DNA of 34,031 nt from Ruminococcus sp. (GCA_014799805.1 JAAVHJ010000048.1:1-34031); one strand, 5' to 3'. Shown: positions 1 to 8,938, counted from the stretch's first letter. Program-made: numbers and translations. The notes: a model not told the origin generated them from the letters alone.

Positions 1-737
1 CAGAAGAAGAACATTTAGAATGCATTAAATTTGCGATTGATTATACCAATCACAGAGTACCTGTCATTGCAGGTACGGGTAGTAATGACACCCGTTGTGC
101 AATTGAATTATCTGTCGAAGCACAAAAACTCGGTGCAGATGGTTTATTATTAGTAACACCATATTATAATAAAACTACACAAGCTGGGCTATTAAATCAT
201 TTCACGATTATTGCAAACAGCGTAAATATTCCAATTATTCTATATAATATTCCTGGAAGAACAGGCTTAAATATTTCTGTAGAAACAGCAGAAAAATTAG
301 CACATCATAGAAATATTGTTGCTATGAAAGAAGCATCTGGCAATATTAGTTACACAGCTCAAATTGCAGCAACATGTGGTGATTTAATTGATATTTACAG
401 TGGCAATGATGACATGATTGTACCAATTATGTCTTTGGGCGGAAAAGGTGTTATTTCTGTACTGTCTAATATTCTGCCAAAAGAAACACATGAAATTGCA
501 CAGCTTTGCTTAGATAATAATTTCCAGAAAGCAGGCGAATTGCAATTAAAATATCTGGAATTAATTAATTCATTATTCTGTGAAGTGAATCCGATTCCAG
601 TAAAAGAAGCTATGAATCGTTTGGGCATGCCTGCTGGAGATTGCAGAATGCCTCTTACAAAAATGAGTGCTGACAATGTAGCTAGATTATTATCTGCAAT
701 GCAGAATGTCGGATTACCTGTTTCTGTTGTAGATTAA
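1..737 (+). CDS. dapA: 4-hydroxy-tetrahydrodipicolinate synthase, 5' end outside window
   Basis: Condenses pyruvate with aspartate semialdehyde, the first committed step of the diaminopimelate/lysine pathway in the cytoplasm. The reading frame is open from base 3, so the gene enters the window already under way; about 245 codons are present and roughly 45-50 N-terminal residues are missing compared with the usual 290-300. Visible family motifs are the GTGSNDT segment, TPYYNKTTQ, the YNIPGRTG motif carrying the catalytic tyrosine, and VAMKEASG, whose lysine forms the Schiff base with pyruvate. dapB follows after 28 bases in the same direction, so the two are very probably cotranscribed. The internal ATG at 324 is not the true start. 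The family call is secure; the N-terminus cannot be judged. Confidence 0.96.
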   Translation, partial: EEEHLECIKFAIDYTNHRVPVIAGTGSNDTRCAIELSVEAQKLGADGLLLVTPYYNKTTQAGLLNHFTIIANSVNIPIILYNIPGRTGLNISVETAEKLAHHRNIVAMKEASGNISYTAQIAATCGDLIDIYSGNDDMIVPIMSLGGKGVISVLSNILPKETHEIAQLCLDNNFQKAGELQLKYLELINSLFCEVNPIPVKEAMNRLGMPAGDCRMPLTKMSADNVARLLSAMQNVGLPVSVVD

Positions 738-765
738 TATTAATTTTTACTTGAGGTGGAAAAAA

Positions 766-1536
766 ATGGAACAAAAACAAGTGAAAATTTTAATCAGTGG
801 TGCGTCTGGAAAAATGGGGCATGCTGTTGCAACAGCAATTTCTAAACGCAATGATTGCATTGTGAGTGCAGGTGTTGATTTACATACAGAGAAATATGCT
901 GATTTTGAAATTTATCAGAATTTTTCTGATGTGCCTGAAAAACCAGATGTTATTATTGATTTTTCAAATCCAGCTATTTTAGATGATTTATTAAATTATT
1001 GCCTTGTTAATGGCGTACCTTGTGTGCTTGCCACAACAGGCTACAGTGAAGAACAAATTTCAAAAATTCAAAAAACAGCAGTGTCTATTCCTGTGTTTTT
1101 CTCGTTTAATATGTCACTGGGTATTAATTTACTGGTTCAGCTTGCAAAAAAAGCAACCGCAATTTTAGGCGGTCAATTTGATATTGAAATTGTTGAAAAA
1201 CATCATAATCAGAAAATTGATGCGCCAAGCGGAACGGCTTTAATGCTGGCTGATGCAATTAATAGCACACTGGATAATTCTTGTCATTATGTCTATGACA
1301 GACACTCTAAGCGTCAAAAACGTGAAAAAACTGAAATTGGTATCCATGCAATTCGTGGTGGGACTATTGTTGGCGAACATGATATTATTTTTGCAGGACA
1401 TGACGAAGTTATCACATTATCCCATAGTGCTAATTCTAAAGAAGTATTTGCAGTTGGTGCAGTAAATGCAGCTGTATTTCTGGCTGACCAAAAAGCCGGT
1501 ATCTATGACATGAGTGAACTCATGAAAAATTTATAA
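766..1536 (+). CDS. dapB: 4-hydroxy-tetrahydrodipicolinate reductase
   Basis: NAD(P)H-dependent reductase that follows DapA in diaminopimelate synthesis. The 256-residue length is normal. The N-terminus has the Rossmann motif GASGKMGHAVA, and the centre has the signature EKHHNQKIDAPSGTA, with the catalytic histidine pair and the lysine that binds the substrate. A TTG at 751 would also open the frame, but it lies inside the ribosome site GAGGTGG (753-759). The ATG at 766, 6 bases further on, is therefore chosen. It lies directly behind dapA and ends at an intrinsic terminator, closing a dapA-dapB transcription unit. Confidence 0.96.
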   Translation: MEQKQVKILISGASGKMGHAVATAISKRNDCIVSAGVDLHTEKYADFEIYQNFSDVPEKPDVIIDFSNPAILDDLLNYCLVNGVPCVLATTGYSEEQISKIQKTAVSIPVFFSFNMSLGINLLVQLAKKATAILGGQFDIEIVEKHHNQKIDAPSGTALMLADAINSTLDNSCHYVYDRHSKRQKREKTEIGIHAIRGGTIVGEHDIIFAGHDEVITLSHSANSKEVFAVGAVNAAVFLADQKAGIYDMSELMKNL

Positions 1537-1556
1537 TATTTTTGATAATATTTTTA

Positions 1557-1592
1557 ACAGACGGTATTTGAAATAAATACCGCCTGTTTTTG
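1557..1592 (+). terminator. Intrinsic terminator of dapA-dapB
   Basis: Inverted repeat ACAGACGGTATTT / AAATACCGCCTGT with one mismatch and a short loop, followed by TTTTTGTC. It lies about 20 bases after the dapB stop. There is no T-run on the opposite strand, so it probably does not serve the convergent ABC operon ending at 1625. Confidence 0.85.
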
Positions 1593-1624
1593 TCATGTAA
1601 ATATGATAAAAAATAATTTAGCTT

Positions 1625-2467
1625 TTATTTGATGTCTTTTTTTTCAAAAATTCTTACGCCTGTCAAAAATGATAATGCGATTATCATACATGAAAATGCT
1701 ATCATTCTTGGCAGATGTTCTGCTGTTTGAAAATGTTGTGGATTTCTGAAAAAAATTTGATATGCTTGACCTGATGGTAAAACATCAAAAAAGATTTCAA
1801 GAAAATTGCGATAAATGCCTGTAGGATAATGCGGATTTTTGCCATATATTTCTGTAACGACACCATTTATGACAGGGAATTGATATGTTTCCGCAGGGAT
1901 AATCAAAAGAATACGAACTTGATTCGCAATAAATATTAAAACAAGCATAATAAAAGTTGTAAAAGCTGTACCAGCAGTTCGTTTGGGTATCATTGTCATC
2001 AACATGCAGTAGATGGAAATACATGCACAAACGCAAAGAATCCCACTGATAAAATATAATAGCAATAAGCCAAAATTTGTCTCAAATGCATCTAGTAAAA
2101 TACTTCCCAATAATAAAGCTGGTATCAGATATAATAAACATAATATAACACCAGCAATTATACAAGTCAAAAACTGTGCAGAATAAATATGCATTCTGAT
2201 ATGTCCAACAGATAATTTATTGCGTACTGTTCCGCCGTCATGTTCTTCACCACAAAATACGCAACAGATAAAAGCCATTATGATACATACAAAAATAACA
2301 TAGCCACCAATTACTTTATCTGCTTCTTGCAATTGTAAATATTTTATTTTTTCAGAGTAAATTGATATTGGTGTAAAAATTCCCAAAATCAGCATAACAA
2401 CTGCACTAAAAATAAATAAAATATTTTTTTTTAGTCTTGCCAAATTAGCAAGTAATAAATTACACAT
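1625..2467 (-). CDS. ABC-2 type transporter permease, antimicrobial-resistance type
   Basis: Integral membrane subunit of an ABC transporter. The 280 residues hold about six hydrophobic segments: an N-terminal one starting near residue 18, one near 60, then four between about 110 and 265. The stretch EEHDGGTVRNKLSVGH after the second segment resembles the cytoplasmic coupling region of ABC-2 permeases (EYExGTIRNKL type). The ATG at 2467 is chosen because GGGAGGTG lies 8 bases before it; a TTG at 2485 would place that ribosome site inside the gene. It overlaps the stop of the upstream ATPase gene by 8 bases, so the two are translationally coupled. It is the last gene of the operon headed by the two-component system, suggesting export of, or protection against, a cell-envelope-active peptide. 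The substrate cannot be told from sequence. Confidence 0.85.
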   Translation of the reverse strand: MCNLLLANLARLKKNILFIFSAVVMLILGIFTPISIYSEKIKYLQLQEADKVIGGYVIFVCIIMAFICCVFCGEEHDGGTVRNKLSVGHIRMHIYSAQFLTCIIAGVILCLLYLIPALLLGSILLDAFETNFGLLLLYFISGILCVCACISIYCMLMTMIPKRTAGTAFTTFIMLVLIFIANQVRILLIIPAETYQFPVINGVVTEIYGKNPHYPTGIYRNFLEIFFDVLPSGQAYQIFFRNPQHFQTAEHLPRMIAFSCMIIALSFLTGVRIFEKKDIK

Positions 2468-3374
2468 GTTCTGCACCTCCCACAAGAGAAATATAAAAGC
2501 TTTCTAAACTTTCATCATGCTCATTCATGGAAATAATTTCACAATTTTCTTTAGATAGTTCTATTGCAAACTGGGTGAAATTTAGCTTTGCATAGACATC
2601 AATTATATTCTTATCTAATATTTGATAAGAAATTGATTTTTTGTCTAGTAATCTTGTTAAAGCATTTGTATTAGTCACTGTCATTCTGACACATTTATAG
2701 CAGGAATTTTCAAGTTCTTTTGCACTCATTTCACGAATAATTCGACCTTTGTCAATAAATCCATAATGTGTTGCAAGTTTAGATAACTCATCAAGAATAT
2801 GACTAGAAATCAATACTGTGATATTTTTTTCATGATTTAATTTTAGAATCAATTCACGCATTTCAATAATACCTTGTGGGTCAAGTCCATTAATCGGCTC
2901 GTCCAATACTAAAAATTCAGAATTCCCACAAAGGGCAATTGCAATTCCTAAACGCTGTCGCATACCTAATGAAAAATTTCTAGCTTTTTTCTTTCCAGTG
3001 TTTTCTAATCCCACAAGCATTAGAATTTCTTGTAATCCGTCAAAATTGGATAAGCCTAAAATTTTATATTGTTGCTGTAAATTGTCTTCTGCTGTCATAT
3101 CAAGATAAATTGATGGTGTTTCTATCACAGCTCCCATTTTTCGGCGTGCTTTGGCAATTTCTTTGCTTGTATTTTTAATATTATATAGCTCAAATTCTCC
3201 GCTTGTGGGATATTGCAAACCGCATATTATGCGTATTAACGTAGTTTTGCCAGCTCCATTTTTTCCGATAAAGCCATAAATAGAGCCTTTCGGCACTTGC
3301 ATGGTTAAATTATCAAGTGCCTTGAACTGTTTGTATTTTTTACTAAGATTATTTATTTTTAAAATATATTCCAT
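2460..3374 (-). CDS. ABC transporter ATP-binding protein, BcrA/lantibiotic-immunity type
   Basis: Cytoplasmic ATPase that powers the permease encoded just downstream. Over 304 residues it shows Walker A GKNGAGKTT (37-45), the signature FSLGMRQR (134-141), Walker B FLVLDEP (154-160) with catalytic Glu159, and the H-loop as SSHILDEL. The FSLGM form of the signature and the roughly 80-residue C-terminal extension after the core are typical of BcrA, NukF and EpiF-like drug or lantibiotic exporters. The ribosome site AAAGGAAA precedes the ATG. It lies 45 bases after the small membrane protein gene and overlaps the permease gene. The family is secure; the antimicrobial role is inferred from this subfamily and from the two-component system in the same operon. 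Confidence 0.92.
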   Translation of the reverse strand: MEYILKINNLSKKYKQFKALDNLTMQVPKGSIYGFIGKNGAGKTTLIRIICGLQYPTSGEFELYNIKNTSKEIAKARRKMGAVIETPSIYLDMTAEDNLQQQYKILGLSNFDGLQEILMLVGLENTGKKKARNFSLGMRQRLGIAIALCGNSEFLVLDEPINGLDPQGIIEMRELILKLNHEKNITVLISSHILDELSKLATHYGFIDKGRIIREMSAKELENSCYKCVRMTVTNTNALTRLLDKKSISYQILDKNIIDVYAKLNFTQFAIELSKENCEIISMNEHDESLESFYISLVGGAEHV

Positions 3375-3419
3375 AAAATATTTTCCTTTCTATTCTATCA
3401 TTACAGACTAATTATAAAA

Positions 3420-4028
3420 TTATAAGCACGTAAATAAAAATAATCCCGTATATGCAATAATTCCCAATATAGTCATCATACCAAAAGAAAATAAATTTTT
3501 AGATTTCATAGAATCTTGTTTATTAATTACAAAATATAATAAAATGCCAATTATGATTTTCATAATTACTGCTGGTATCATATGCGAATAGTCGGAAATA
3601 TGTATTAAATTTTCTATTCCCTCCGCAGTAAAAACAGCAGGCAGAAGATTTTTTGCATAATATTTTATTTTATGATTTTCTTGATTTGCAAAATAAGCAC
3701 CAATCCCAAAAATACTACCTGCTAAAATTGCCATGACTGTCCAAAGGTACACACCACTTGTAAAATCAAATGCATGGTTATTATGAATTGCTTCAGAAAT
3801 ATAATACCCATAAACACAGCCAAACAGACAATTTATAGTAATCAGCATAGAATATACTTGATTATTTTTTGAAAAAAAGCTGAATAAAAAAGCAGGAATT
3901 AGCCAAATAGCTCCTGAATTTGCTAAAAAATTCAAATTAACAGGCAGGACTGCTTGTCCTGCCAATGTTACTATGCCAACAAGGCAACCAATTATAATTG
4001 CTAATATATTTTTTTGAAACACTCGCAT
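3420..4028 (-). CDS. Small polytopic membrane protein, DUF6518-like
   Basis: A 202-residue protein with six or so hydrophobic segments (near 9-32, 37-52, 58-78, 93-113, 150-166 and 180-200) and no soluble domain. Length and layout recall the uncharacterised DUF6518 family, but that assignment is from memory and moderate at best. AAAGGAAAA lies just before the ATG, and the gene begins 13 bases after the histidine kinase stop, so it belongs to the same operon. Its place between the kinase and the ABC ATPase suggests an accessory of the sensor or transporter, but no function can be read from its residues. Confidence 0.75.
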   Translation of the reverse strand: MRVFQKNILAIIIGCLVGIVTLAGQAVLPVNLNFLANSGAIWLIPAFLFSFFSKNNQVYSMLITINCLFGCVYGYYISEAIHNNHAFDFTSGVYLWTVMAILAGSIFGIGAYFANQENHKIKYYAKNLLPAVFTAEGIENLIHISDYSHMIPAVIMKIIIGILLYFVINKQDSMKSKNLFSFGMMTILGIIAYTGLFLFTCL

Positions 4029-4041
4029 GTAAATTTTTCCT

Positions 4042-6765
4042 TTACTTCTCTAAATTTATTTGTTCTATTGCTTGATTTTCTGGGAGCTGAATTTTTACTT
4101 TGAATAAATCACCATCAATATATAAACTTAATTTTCCGCCTTGTAATTCGATAAAGCTTTGTGCAATGGACAAGCCTAAGCCACTGCCGTCAGTATTTCT
4201 TGACCTGTCACCACGGACGAATCGTTCCATTAAAGCATCTGCTGAAATATTTAACTGCACAGCTGAAATATTTCTTAGTGTAATAATAATTTCATGATTT
4301 TCAGGATAAGCATGCAAATAGACTCTTGTTTGAGGCATTGCATATTTACAAATATTGCCAAATAAATTATCCATAGCTCGCCATAATAACTTGCCATCTG
4401 CGGAAACAATTAAATTCTGTTCTGAAATTTCATTGATTAGCGTTAAATTTTTTGCTTCAAAACGTTCTGTATATTCGCCGATTAATTGCTCTAATAACAC
4501 TTTTATATCCATGATTTCTTTTTCTGTTTTCATAGTTCCAGCAGTTGCTTTTGAGGCTTCCAGCACATCTTCTGTTAATTTACGTAATCTTGCAGATTGT
4601 CTTTGTAAAACGCTAATATATTCAATCGCTTGTTTATCTGTGAGATTTAATTTTGATAACAAATCCGTATAATTAATGATAGAAGTTAATGGCGTGCGGA
4701 TATCATGGGATACATTGGCAATTAATTCTGTTTTGAACATTTCGCTTTTTAGTCTATCTGAAACAGCTTTGTTCATGCCGTCACCAATGCAATTCAAATT
4801 TTCTGCATGTTTCTTGAATACACTAAATAATCTTTCTAGTTTAATTTTTTCATCAAGCTTACCGTTTGCAAGATTCTGACCGCCGACTTCCAGCAAATGC
4901 AGTTGATACACAACAAAAATTGTCCCTGCAATGCCGACTGCCCAAAATAAAATTTTTAATAATAAACCAAATTCTATTCTATCCCAAATGAATATAACAC
5001 TGATAATATCTAATAGGACAACACCTGTTGCAACAAGTCCAGCTTTCCAGACAAATGGCAAATAATCTAATAATTTTGCTTTTTCTTTGACTTGTTCTTT
5101 TGCTTGCTTTGCTTTTTCACTGCTTTTTAGTAATTGCTTTTTCGTCAATCTAAAAATTTTATAAATAACAGTATTTTCTATAATTGTCTTTGTTCTAACA
5201 CGGGTTGCCGTACTCATTGCCCACCAAAGAATAATGATTGCCCATAATGGCAGTAAAATTCCAAATAGTAATATTTCATTTCCGATATTATCAACAGCAA
5301 TAAAACTAGCTACAATGCCTATACAACCAAGAATTGCTGTAAAAATATCATAGGGGATTTTATCAAAGCTTGTTGCAACAGCATATTCTGACCCTGTGCG
5401 ATACCCAGCAGAAGCAATCGCAAAGATAAAGCTTACGAAACATAAAATTGCTGCAAGAACGCCAATAATTGGGATAGCATAGCGATATTGATAGGCTAAC
5501 ATTGTATAATCTTGTGCAGTTTTATAACTATCAATTGCTTTTAATGGTTGGTTGACATAGCCGATAATATAATGTGTTGTAGTAGTGATTGGTTCAGAAA
5601 TGCGTACATCATAATAAATATCATAATATTGCGGTTCGTCTATATTATTATTATTATTACTATTATTATTATCTACAGGATAGGAATCCAGTGTAAATTC
5701 CTCAAAATATAATGCTGCATAATCTTGAATTGGAATAAAAGACGGTGGGTCATTATGATAATTAATCACATAATGCCAATCATCTTGCTTTATAATATAT
5801 AAATCTGGGTTTTGATTCAATACTGCTTGCAAATAATTTTGAAATAAAATATTTTCTTGTACACCAGTATCATTATTTTCAATCAAAAGATAGAAATTAT
5901 TATCTGTATAATGATAAGATATATTTAATGCATCACAAATTGCTTGCATTTCATCTATAGAATAATCAACTTCTACTGCAAGGGGTATATTTTCTGCATT
6001 GACTTGTATCGTAAGTGGGAATACATTTTCTAATAATGCATTTGATTCTGTCGTATCTGACATTTCTTGGATTGCAATATCTGTTGTATTAGGTTCTGTA
6101 ACTAATTCTGCCGTATCTGTTGTATCAGGTTCTGTAACTAATTCTGTAGTTTCTGGAATATTTGTAGTAGACGGAATTATTTCTGTAACTTCTGTTTCAG
6201 GAATCAATTCATTTTGCGAATTTGGAAGTGTCGGAGCTGGTTCACCTCTTGGCACAATCATTTGTGTTGCATTGATAACATATTCTCCCTCAAGTGTATT
6301 GCAAAATCTTTGATAGTCTGCTTCAGACATAATTTTTTCTGATTGCATATTTTCTGTTTCTTCATGAAAATAAGTCTGTGAAATTGGCGAATTATCAGAA
6401 CCAGATTTTATTAATAAATTATCGTCCATGTCATAAACTGCAAAAGAAAAATTTGTTTTATTATTCGCATAATTCTGCATAAATTCTTGGTATAATACTT
6501 CTTTTCGTTGCTTAGAAACAGTTTCATCAAAATAACCGTTTGTTTGCAATTGCATGAAATTTTCATTTAATAACCAAATATCACTTGATAATTTAGATTC
6601 AAAATTAGATTTTTGAATCTCGCTTAACTCTTTATAATAATAACCACCATTATATAATTCAAGTGTTCCAAGAATGCCTAAACAAGCAACGGGAATACTA
6701 ATTACATAAGCAAGTATTGCAAGCATTTTACAAATACTATTTTTGCGTAATGGCTTTTTTTTCAT
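4042..6765 (-). CDS. Sensor histidine kinase with very large extracytoplasmic domain
   Basis: Membrane sensor that should phosphorylate the response regulator encoded just upstream. The 907 residues fall into: a membrane anchor (about 12-35); an extracytoplasmic region of about 390 residues; about five membrane segments (429-455, 473-492, 498-517, 573-594, 600-621); a HisKA domain with phospho-acceptor His687 in ANVSHDIRTP; and a HATPase domain with an N-box (DNLFGNICKYA, near 799) and G-box GSGLGL (860-865). The extracytoplasmic part has two soluble blocks joined by a Thr/Glu/Pro linker with repeated ELVTEP units (about 195-240), plus an Asn-rich tract (366-374) encoded by an ATT-type triplet run. 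It starts with ATGA overlap on the regulator stop, behind GAGGTGG. The size and five-helix bundle are unusual; typical peptide-sensing kinases are far shorter. Confidence 0.92.
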   Translation of the reverse strand: MKKKPLRKNSICKMLAILAYVISIPVACLGILGTLELYNGGYYYKELSEIQKSNFESKLSSDIWLLNENFMQLQTNGYFDETVSKQRKEVLYQEFMQNYANNKTNFSFAVYDMDDNLLIKSGSDNSPISQTYFHEETENMQSEKIMSEADYQRFCNTLEGEYVINATQMIVPRGEPAPTLPNSQNELIPETEVTEIIPSTTNIPETTELVTEPDTTDTAELVTEPNTTDIAIQEMSDTTESNALLENVFPLTIQVNAENIPLAVEVDYSIDEMQAICDALNISYHYTDNNFYLLIENNDTGVQENILFQNYLQAVLNQNPDLYIIKQDDWHYVINYHNDPPSFIPIQDYAALYFEEFTLDSYPVDNNNSNNNNNIDEPQYYDIYYDVRISEPITTTTHYIIGYVNQPLKAIDSYKTAQDYTMLAYQYRYAIPIIGVLAAILCFVSFIFAIASAGYRTGSEYAVATSFDKIPYDIFTAILGCIGIVASFIAVDNIGNEILLFGILLPLWAIIILWWAMSTATRVRTKTIIENTVIYKIFRLTKKQLLKSSEKAKQAKEQVKEKAKLLDYLPFVWKAGLVATGVVLLDIISVIFIWDRIEFGLLLKILFWAVGIAGTIFVVYQLHLLEVGGQNLANGKLDEKIKLERLFSVFKKHAENLNCIGDGMNKAVSDRLKSEMFKTELIANVSHDIRTPLTSIINYTDLLSKLNLTDKQAIEYISVLQRQSARLRKLTEDVLEASKATAGTMKTEKEIMDIKVLLEQLIGEYTERFEAKNLTLINEISEQNLIVSADGKLLWRAMDNLFGNICKYAMPQTRVYLHAYPENHEIIITLRNISAVQLNISADALMERFVRGDRSRNTDGSGLGLSIAQSFIELQGGKLSLYIDGDLFKVKIQLPENQAIEQINLEK

Positions 6766-7469
6766 ATACTACCACCTCTTTCTAATTTATAGCCTTGTCC
6801 CCAAACAGCTTTTAAATATCTGGGTTCAGCTGGATTAATTTCAATTTTTTCACGCAAATGTCTGATATGCACAGCAATTGTCCCCTCTGCACCATAGGGC
6901 AGTTCCCCACGAATTGCTGTGTAAATTTCGCTTGGCGAAAAGACTTTATTCGGCGACTGCATGAGAAATAATAAAATTGCATATTCTGTTGGTGTTAAAT
7001 TCACTTGTTCGCCATCAATCGTGACAATTTTCTCTGAATTATCTAAAAAAATATTTCCGCATTGATATTGCGTGGAAGAAACAGGTGCAACACTGCCTAA
7101 TTTTGTATAGCGTCTTAACTGAGATTTTACTCTGGCAAGCACTTCCATAGGGTTAAACGGTTTTGTAATATAATCATCAGCCCCCAAATTCAAACCTAAA
7201 ATTTTATCTGTATCTTCGCTTTTTGCAGTAAGCAAAATAACAGGCAAATTATATTGCTCTCTTAACTTGGTCATTGCTTCAATTCCGTCCATTTCGGGCA
7301 TCATAATATCCAGTAATAATAAATCAATTTTTTCTTGTTTTAAAATTTCCAGTGCCTCCTTCCCATTGTAAGCAACATGCAGAATATAATTATTTTCCTG
7401 TGAGAGATAAATTTTTAACGCATTGACAATGTCTTTTTCATCATCGCATATTAAAATATCATAAGCCAT
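6762..7469 (-). CDS. OmpR/PhoB-family response regulator
   Basis: DNA-binding partner of the histidine kinase. The 235 residues contain a receiver domain with the acidic pair at 9-10, phosphorylated Asp54 in LLLLDIMMPEMDG, Thr81 and Lys103 (ITKPF), followed by a winged-helix domain from about 135 with the usual LTPTEYAILLFLM and VHIRHLREKIE segments. It resembles VanR-like regulators. It is the first gene of the operon, and its stop overlaps the kinase start (ATGA). A promoter with phased TTTAAGA repeats lies directly upstream, suggesting autoregulation. The same repeats occur before the second ABC operon near 30.1 kb, so this protein is the best candidate for binding both. Confidence 0.95.
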   Translation of the reverse strand: MAYDILICDDEKDIVNALKIYLSQENNYILHVAYNGKEALEILKQEKIDLLLLDIMMPEMDGIEAMTKLREQYNLPVILLTAKSEDTDKILGLNLGADDYITKPFNPMEVLARVKSQLRRYTKLGSVAPVSSTQYQCGNIFLDNSEKIVTIDGEQVNLTPTEYAILLFLMQSPNKVFSPSEIYTAIRGELPYGAEGTIAVHIRHLREKIEINPAEPRYLKAVWGQGYKLERGGSI

Positions 7470-7518
7470 TATTATTTCTCCTTTTTTATTTTTATTTTAA
7501 AATTTTTTCTATTGTTAT

Positions 7519-7578
7519 TATTATACACGATATTTGTTTAAGAAACAAGGTGCAAAATGTTTAAGAATTGTTTAAGAT
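7519..7578 (-). promoter_or_regulatory. Promoter of the two-component operon with phased TTTAAGA repeats
   Basis: Read on the minus strand: -10 TATAAT (7519-7524) and a -35-like TTGTTT (7543-7548), spacing 18. On the plus strand TTTAAGA occurs at 7537, 7560 and 7571, spaced 23 and 11 bases apart, as expected for direct-repeat sites of OmpR-family regulators. The block 7560-7578 (TTTAAGAATTGTTTAAGAT) is repeated exactly at 30184-30202. Its use as the operator of the adjacent regulator is inferred. Confidence 0.65.
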
Positions 7579-7580
7579 AT

Positions 7581-7622
7581 AAAAAAATAAATCTGGCAAA
7601 ATTAATCTGCCAGATTTATTTC
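7581..7622 (-). terminator. Intrinsic terminator of the transglutaminase-like lipoprotein gene
   Basis: On the minus strand AAATAAATCTGGCA pairs with TGCCAGATTTATTT and is followed by a run of T. The 5' arm overlaps the stop codon at 7602. It separates this gene from the two-component promoter just downstream. Confidence 0.85.
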
Positions 7623-8810
7623 AAACGTGATTCTTAAAATATATAGATTTGAATCTTGCTGATAATTCACAGAACCACCCATTTGTTGAAAAATTTTTGC
7701 ATTCCAGATAGCATTATTTGAAAATAAATCCTGTATACAAGCTTGATAAGCATCTTCGGTTGCAAACATAATTTCAAGGTTTCCATCAGCCACATGTTCG
7801 GAAAGTCTTTTATCAATTTCTGTAAACTGGTAATTTAATAAATAATTATTTTCTTTCACAAAATAATTACTTTCTAAAGAATTACACTCTGGTTTAAAAA
7901 TTTCTTTGCCATCAAGCATTCTAGTTCTGAAAAGCATTTCATCATTGATTAAAAAATAACTATGATAAATCCAGTCATTCTGTTCGACAGAATCCATAGA
8001 AATAGGGTCATCCCAAGTAACATCAACCCAATAATAATTTTGATTTAATAAAATATAATTCCACACATGCGGTTCATTTTTCGCAGATCCAGAACAAATA
8101 CCACATTCTATCTCTAATGCATTCATGAGCATTTGAAATGCCTGTGCATAGCCTTGACAGACAGCTTTTCCATTAATTAAACAACCATAGGCAGTACTCC
8201 AAATGCCTTTTTCTGATAATAATGCAGAATCAGAATCATATTCTGTATGTGTGACTAAATAATCATGTATTTGTAATATTTTTTCATAATCAGAAAGATT
8301 TTTATCAAGGCTAACAATAATTTGCTGTATCATAGCTTCTAATTCAGCAGACATATTTTTTAGTTGCTCTGGTTGGTAATCATTCATGATTTTAAATGCT
8401 ACTTCTGAAGAAATTTCATTATAAGATAGTGAATAGGCACTAATCCAAAAAATTTCAGGATTTTTGTGTTCTAACAGATTAATTGCCTCTGCTAATTCAT
8501 CTGGATCTATTTTATAATCAAATTCTATGATTTCATGATATTGTGAAAGTTCTAAGTATAATTTATCATACAGTGTTTGTTCAGATTGATTTACTAGTTC
8601 TGTTGTGATTTCAGTTTCTTTATGTGGAAAAGTTGCTTTTTTAGTTTCTTGTGTTTCTACCATAGTAGAATCTATTATTGACACTGTTTCTGTATAAAAA
8701 TCTGTTGTAATAGATTCAGAAGATATCTCTTCTGGTGCAAAATCTAATATGGCTGAACAACCTGTAAAATTTATTGCTAATAGTAACCCAAGTAAATATA
8801 TTTTTTTCAT
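7602..8810 (-). CDS. Lipoprotein with transglutaminase-like domain
   Basis: A 402-residue exported protein. The N-terminus is a lipoprotein signal with lipobox FTGC and lipidated Cys18. A Ser/Thr/Glu-rich spacer runs to about residue 75, followed by the transglutaminase-like core (about 165-270) with the expected triad Cys218 in AVCQGYA, His248 in EPHVWN and Asp263 in WVDVTWDDP. About 130 residues with no recognised domain follow. Such proteins are usually thought to be peptidases or cross-linking enzymes at the cell surface; the substrate is unknown. The ATG at 8810 is chosen because the frame's earlier start at 8867 would lie in the -35 box of the promoter. It shares strand with the two-component operon but has its own promoter and terminator. 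Confidence 0.88.
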   Translation of the reverse strand: MKKIYLLGLLLAINFTGCSAILDFAPEEISSESITTDFYTETVSIIDSTMVETQETKKATFPHKETEITTELVNQSEQTLYDKLYLELSQYHEIIEFDYKIDPDELAEAINLLEHKNPEIFWISAYSLSYNEISSEVAFKIMNDYQPEQLKNMSAELEAMIQQIIVSLDKNLSDYEKILQIHDYLVTHTEYDSDSALLSEKGIWSTAYGCLINGKAVCQGYAQAFQMLMNALEIECGICSGSAKNEPHVWNYILLNQNYYWVDVTWDDPISMDSVEQNDWIYHSYFLINDEMLFRTRMLDGKEIFKPECNSLESNYFVKENNYLLNYQFTEIDKRLSEHVADGNLEIMFATEDAYQACIQDLFSNNAIWNAKIFQQMGGSVNYQQDSNLYILRITFEINLAD

Positions 8811-8838
8811 AAAAATAAATTCTCCCATATTTTTCTTA

Positions 8839-8867
8839 ATCATAGCACAAAATTTAGTTTTTGTCAA
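8839..8867 (-). promoter_or_regulatory. Promoter of the transglutaminase-like lipoprotein gene
   Basis: TTGACA (8862-8867), 17-base spacer, TATGAT (8839-8844) preceded by an extended TGC. A GGGAG ribosome site follows, about 11 bases before the ATG at 8810. This near-consensus match settles the start of the gene. Confidence 0.85.
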
Positions 8868-8938
8868 GTAAAAATCAAAGACTAGCAGGATAACTGCATA
8901 AAAAAATTAACAAAAGCGTTTTGTTTTTATCTTAGTAC

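Noticed and set aside
1557-1592. dapB terminator acting for the convergent ABC operon as well
   Set aside because: No T-run follows the stem on the minus strand; the real end of that operon was not found.
5999-6313. Open frame opposite the histidine-kinase linker
   Set aside because: Again a mirror of the repeated Thr/Glu/Pro codons within a secure kinase gene.
8811-8867. Longer N-terminus for the transglutaminase-like protein
   Set aside because: It would start in the -35 box of a near-consensus promoter and hide a perfect lipoprotein signal.
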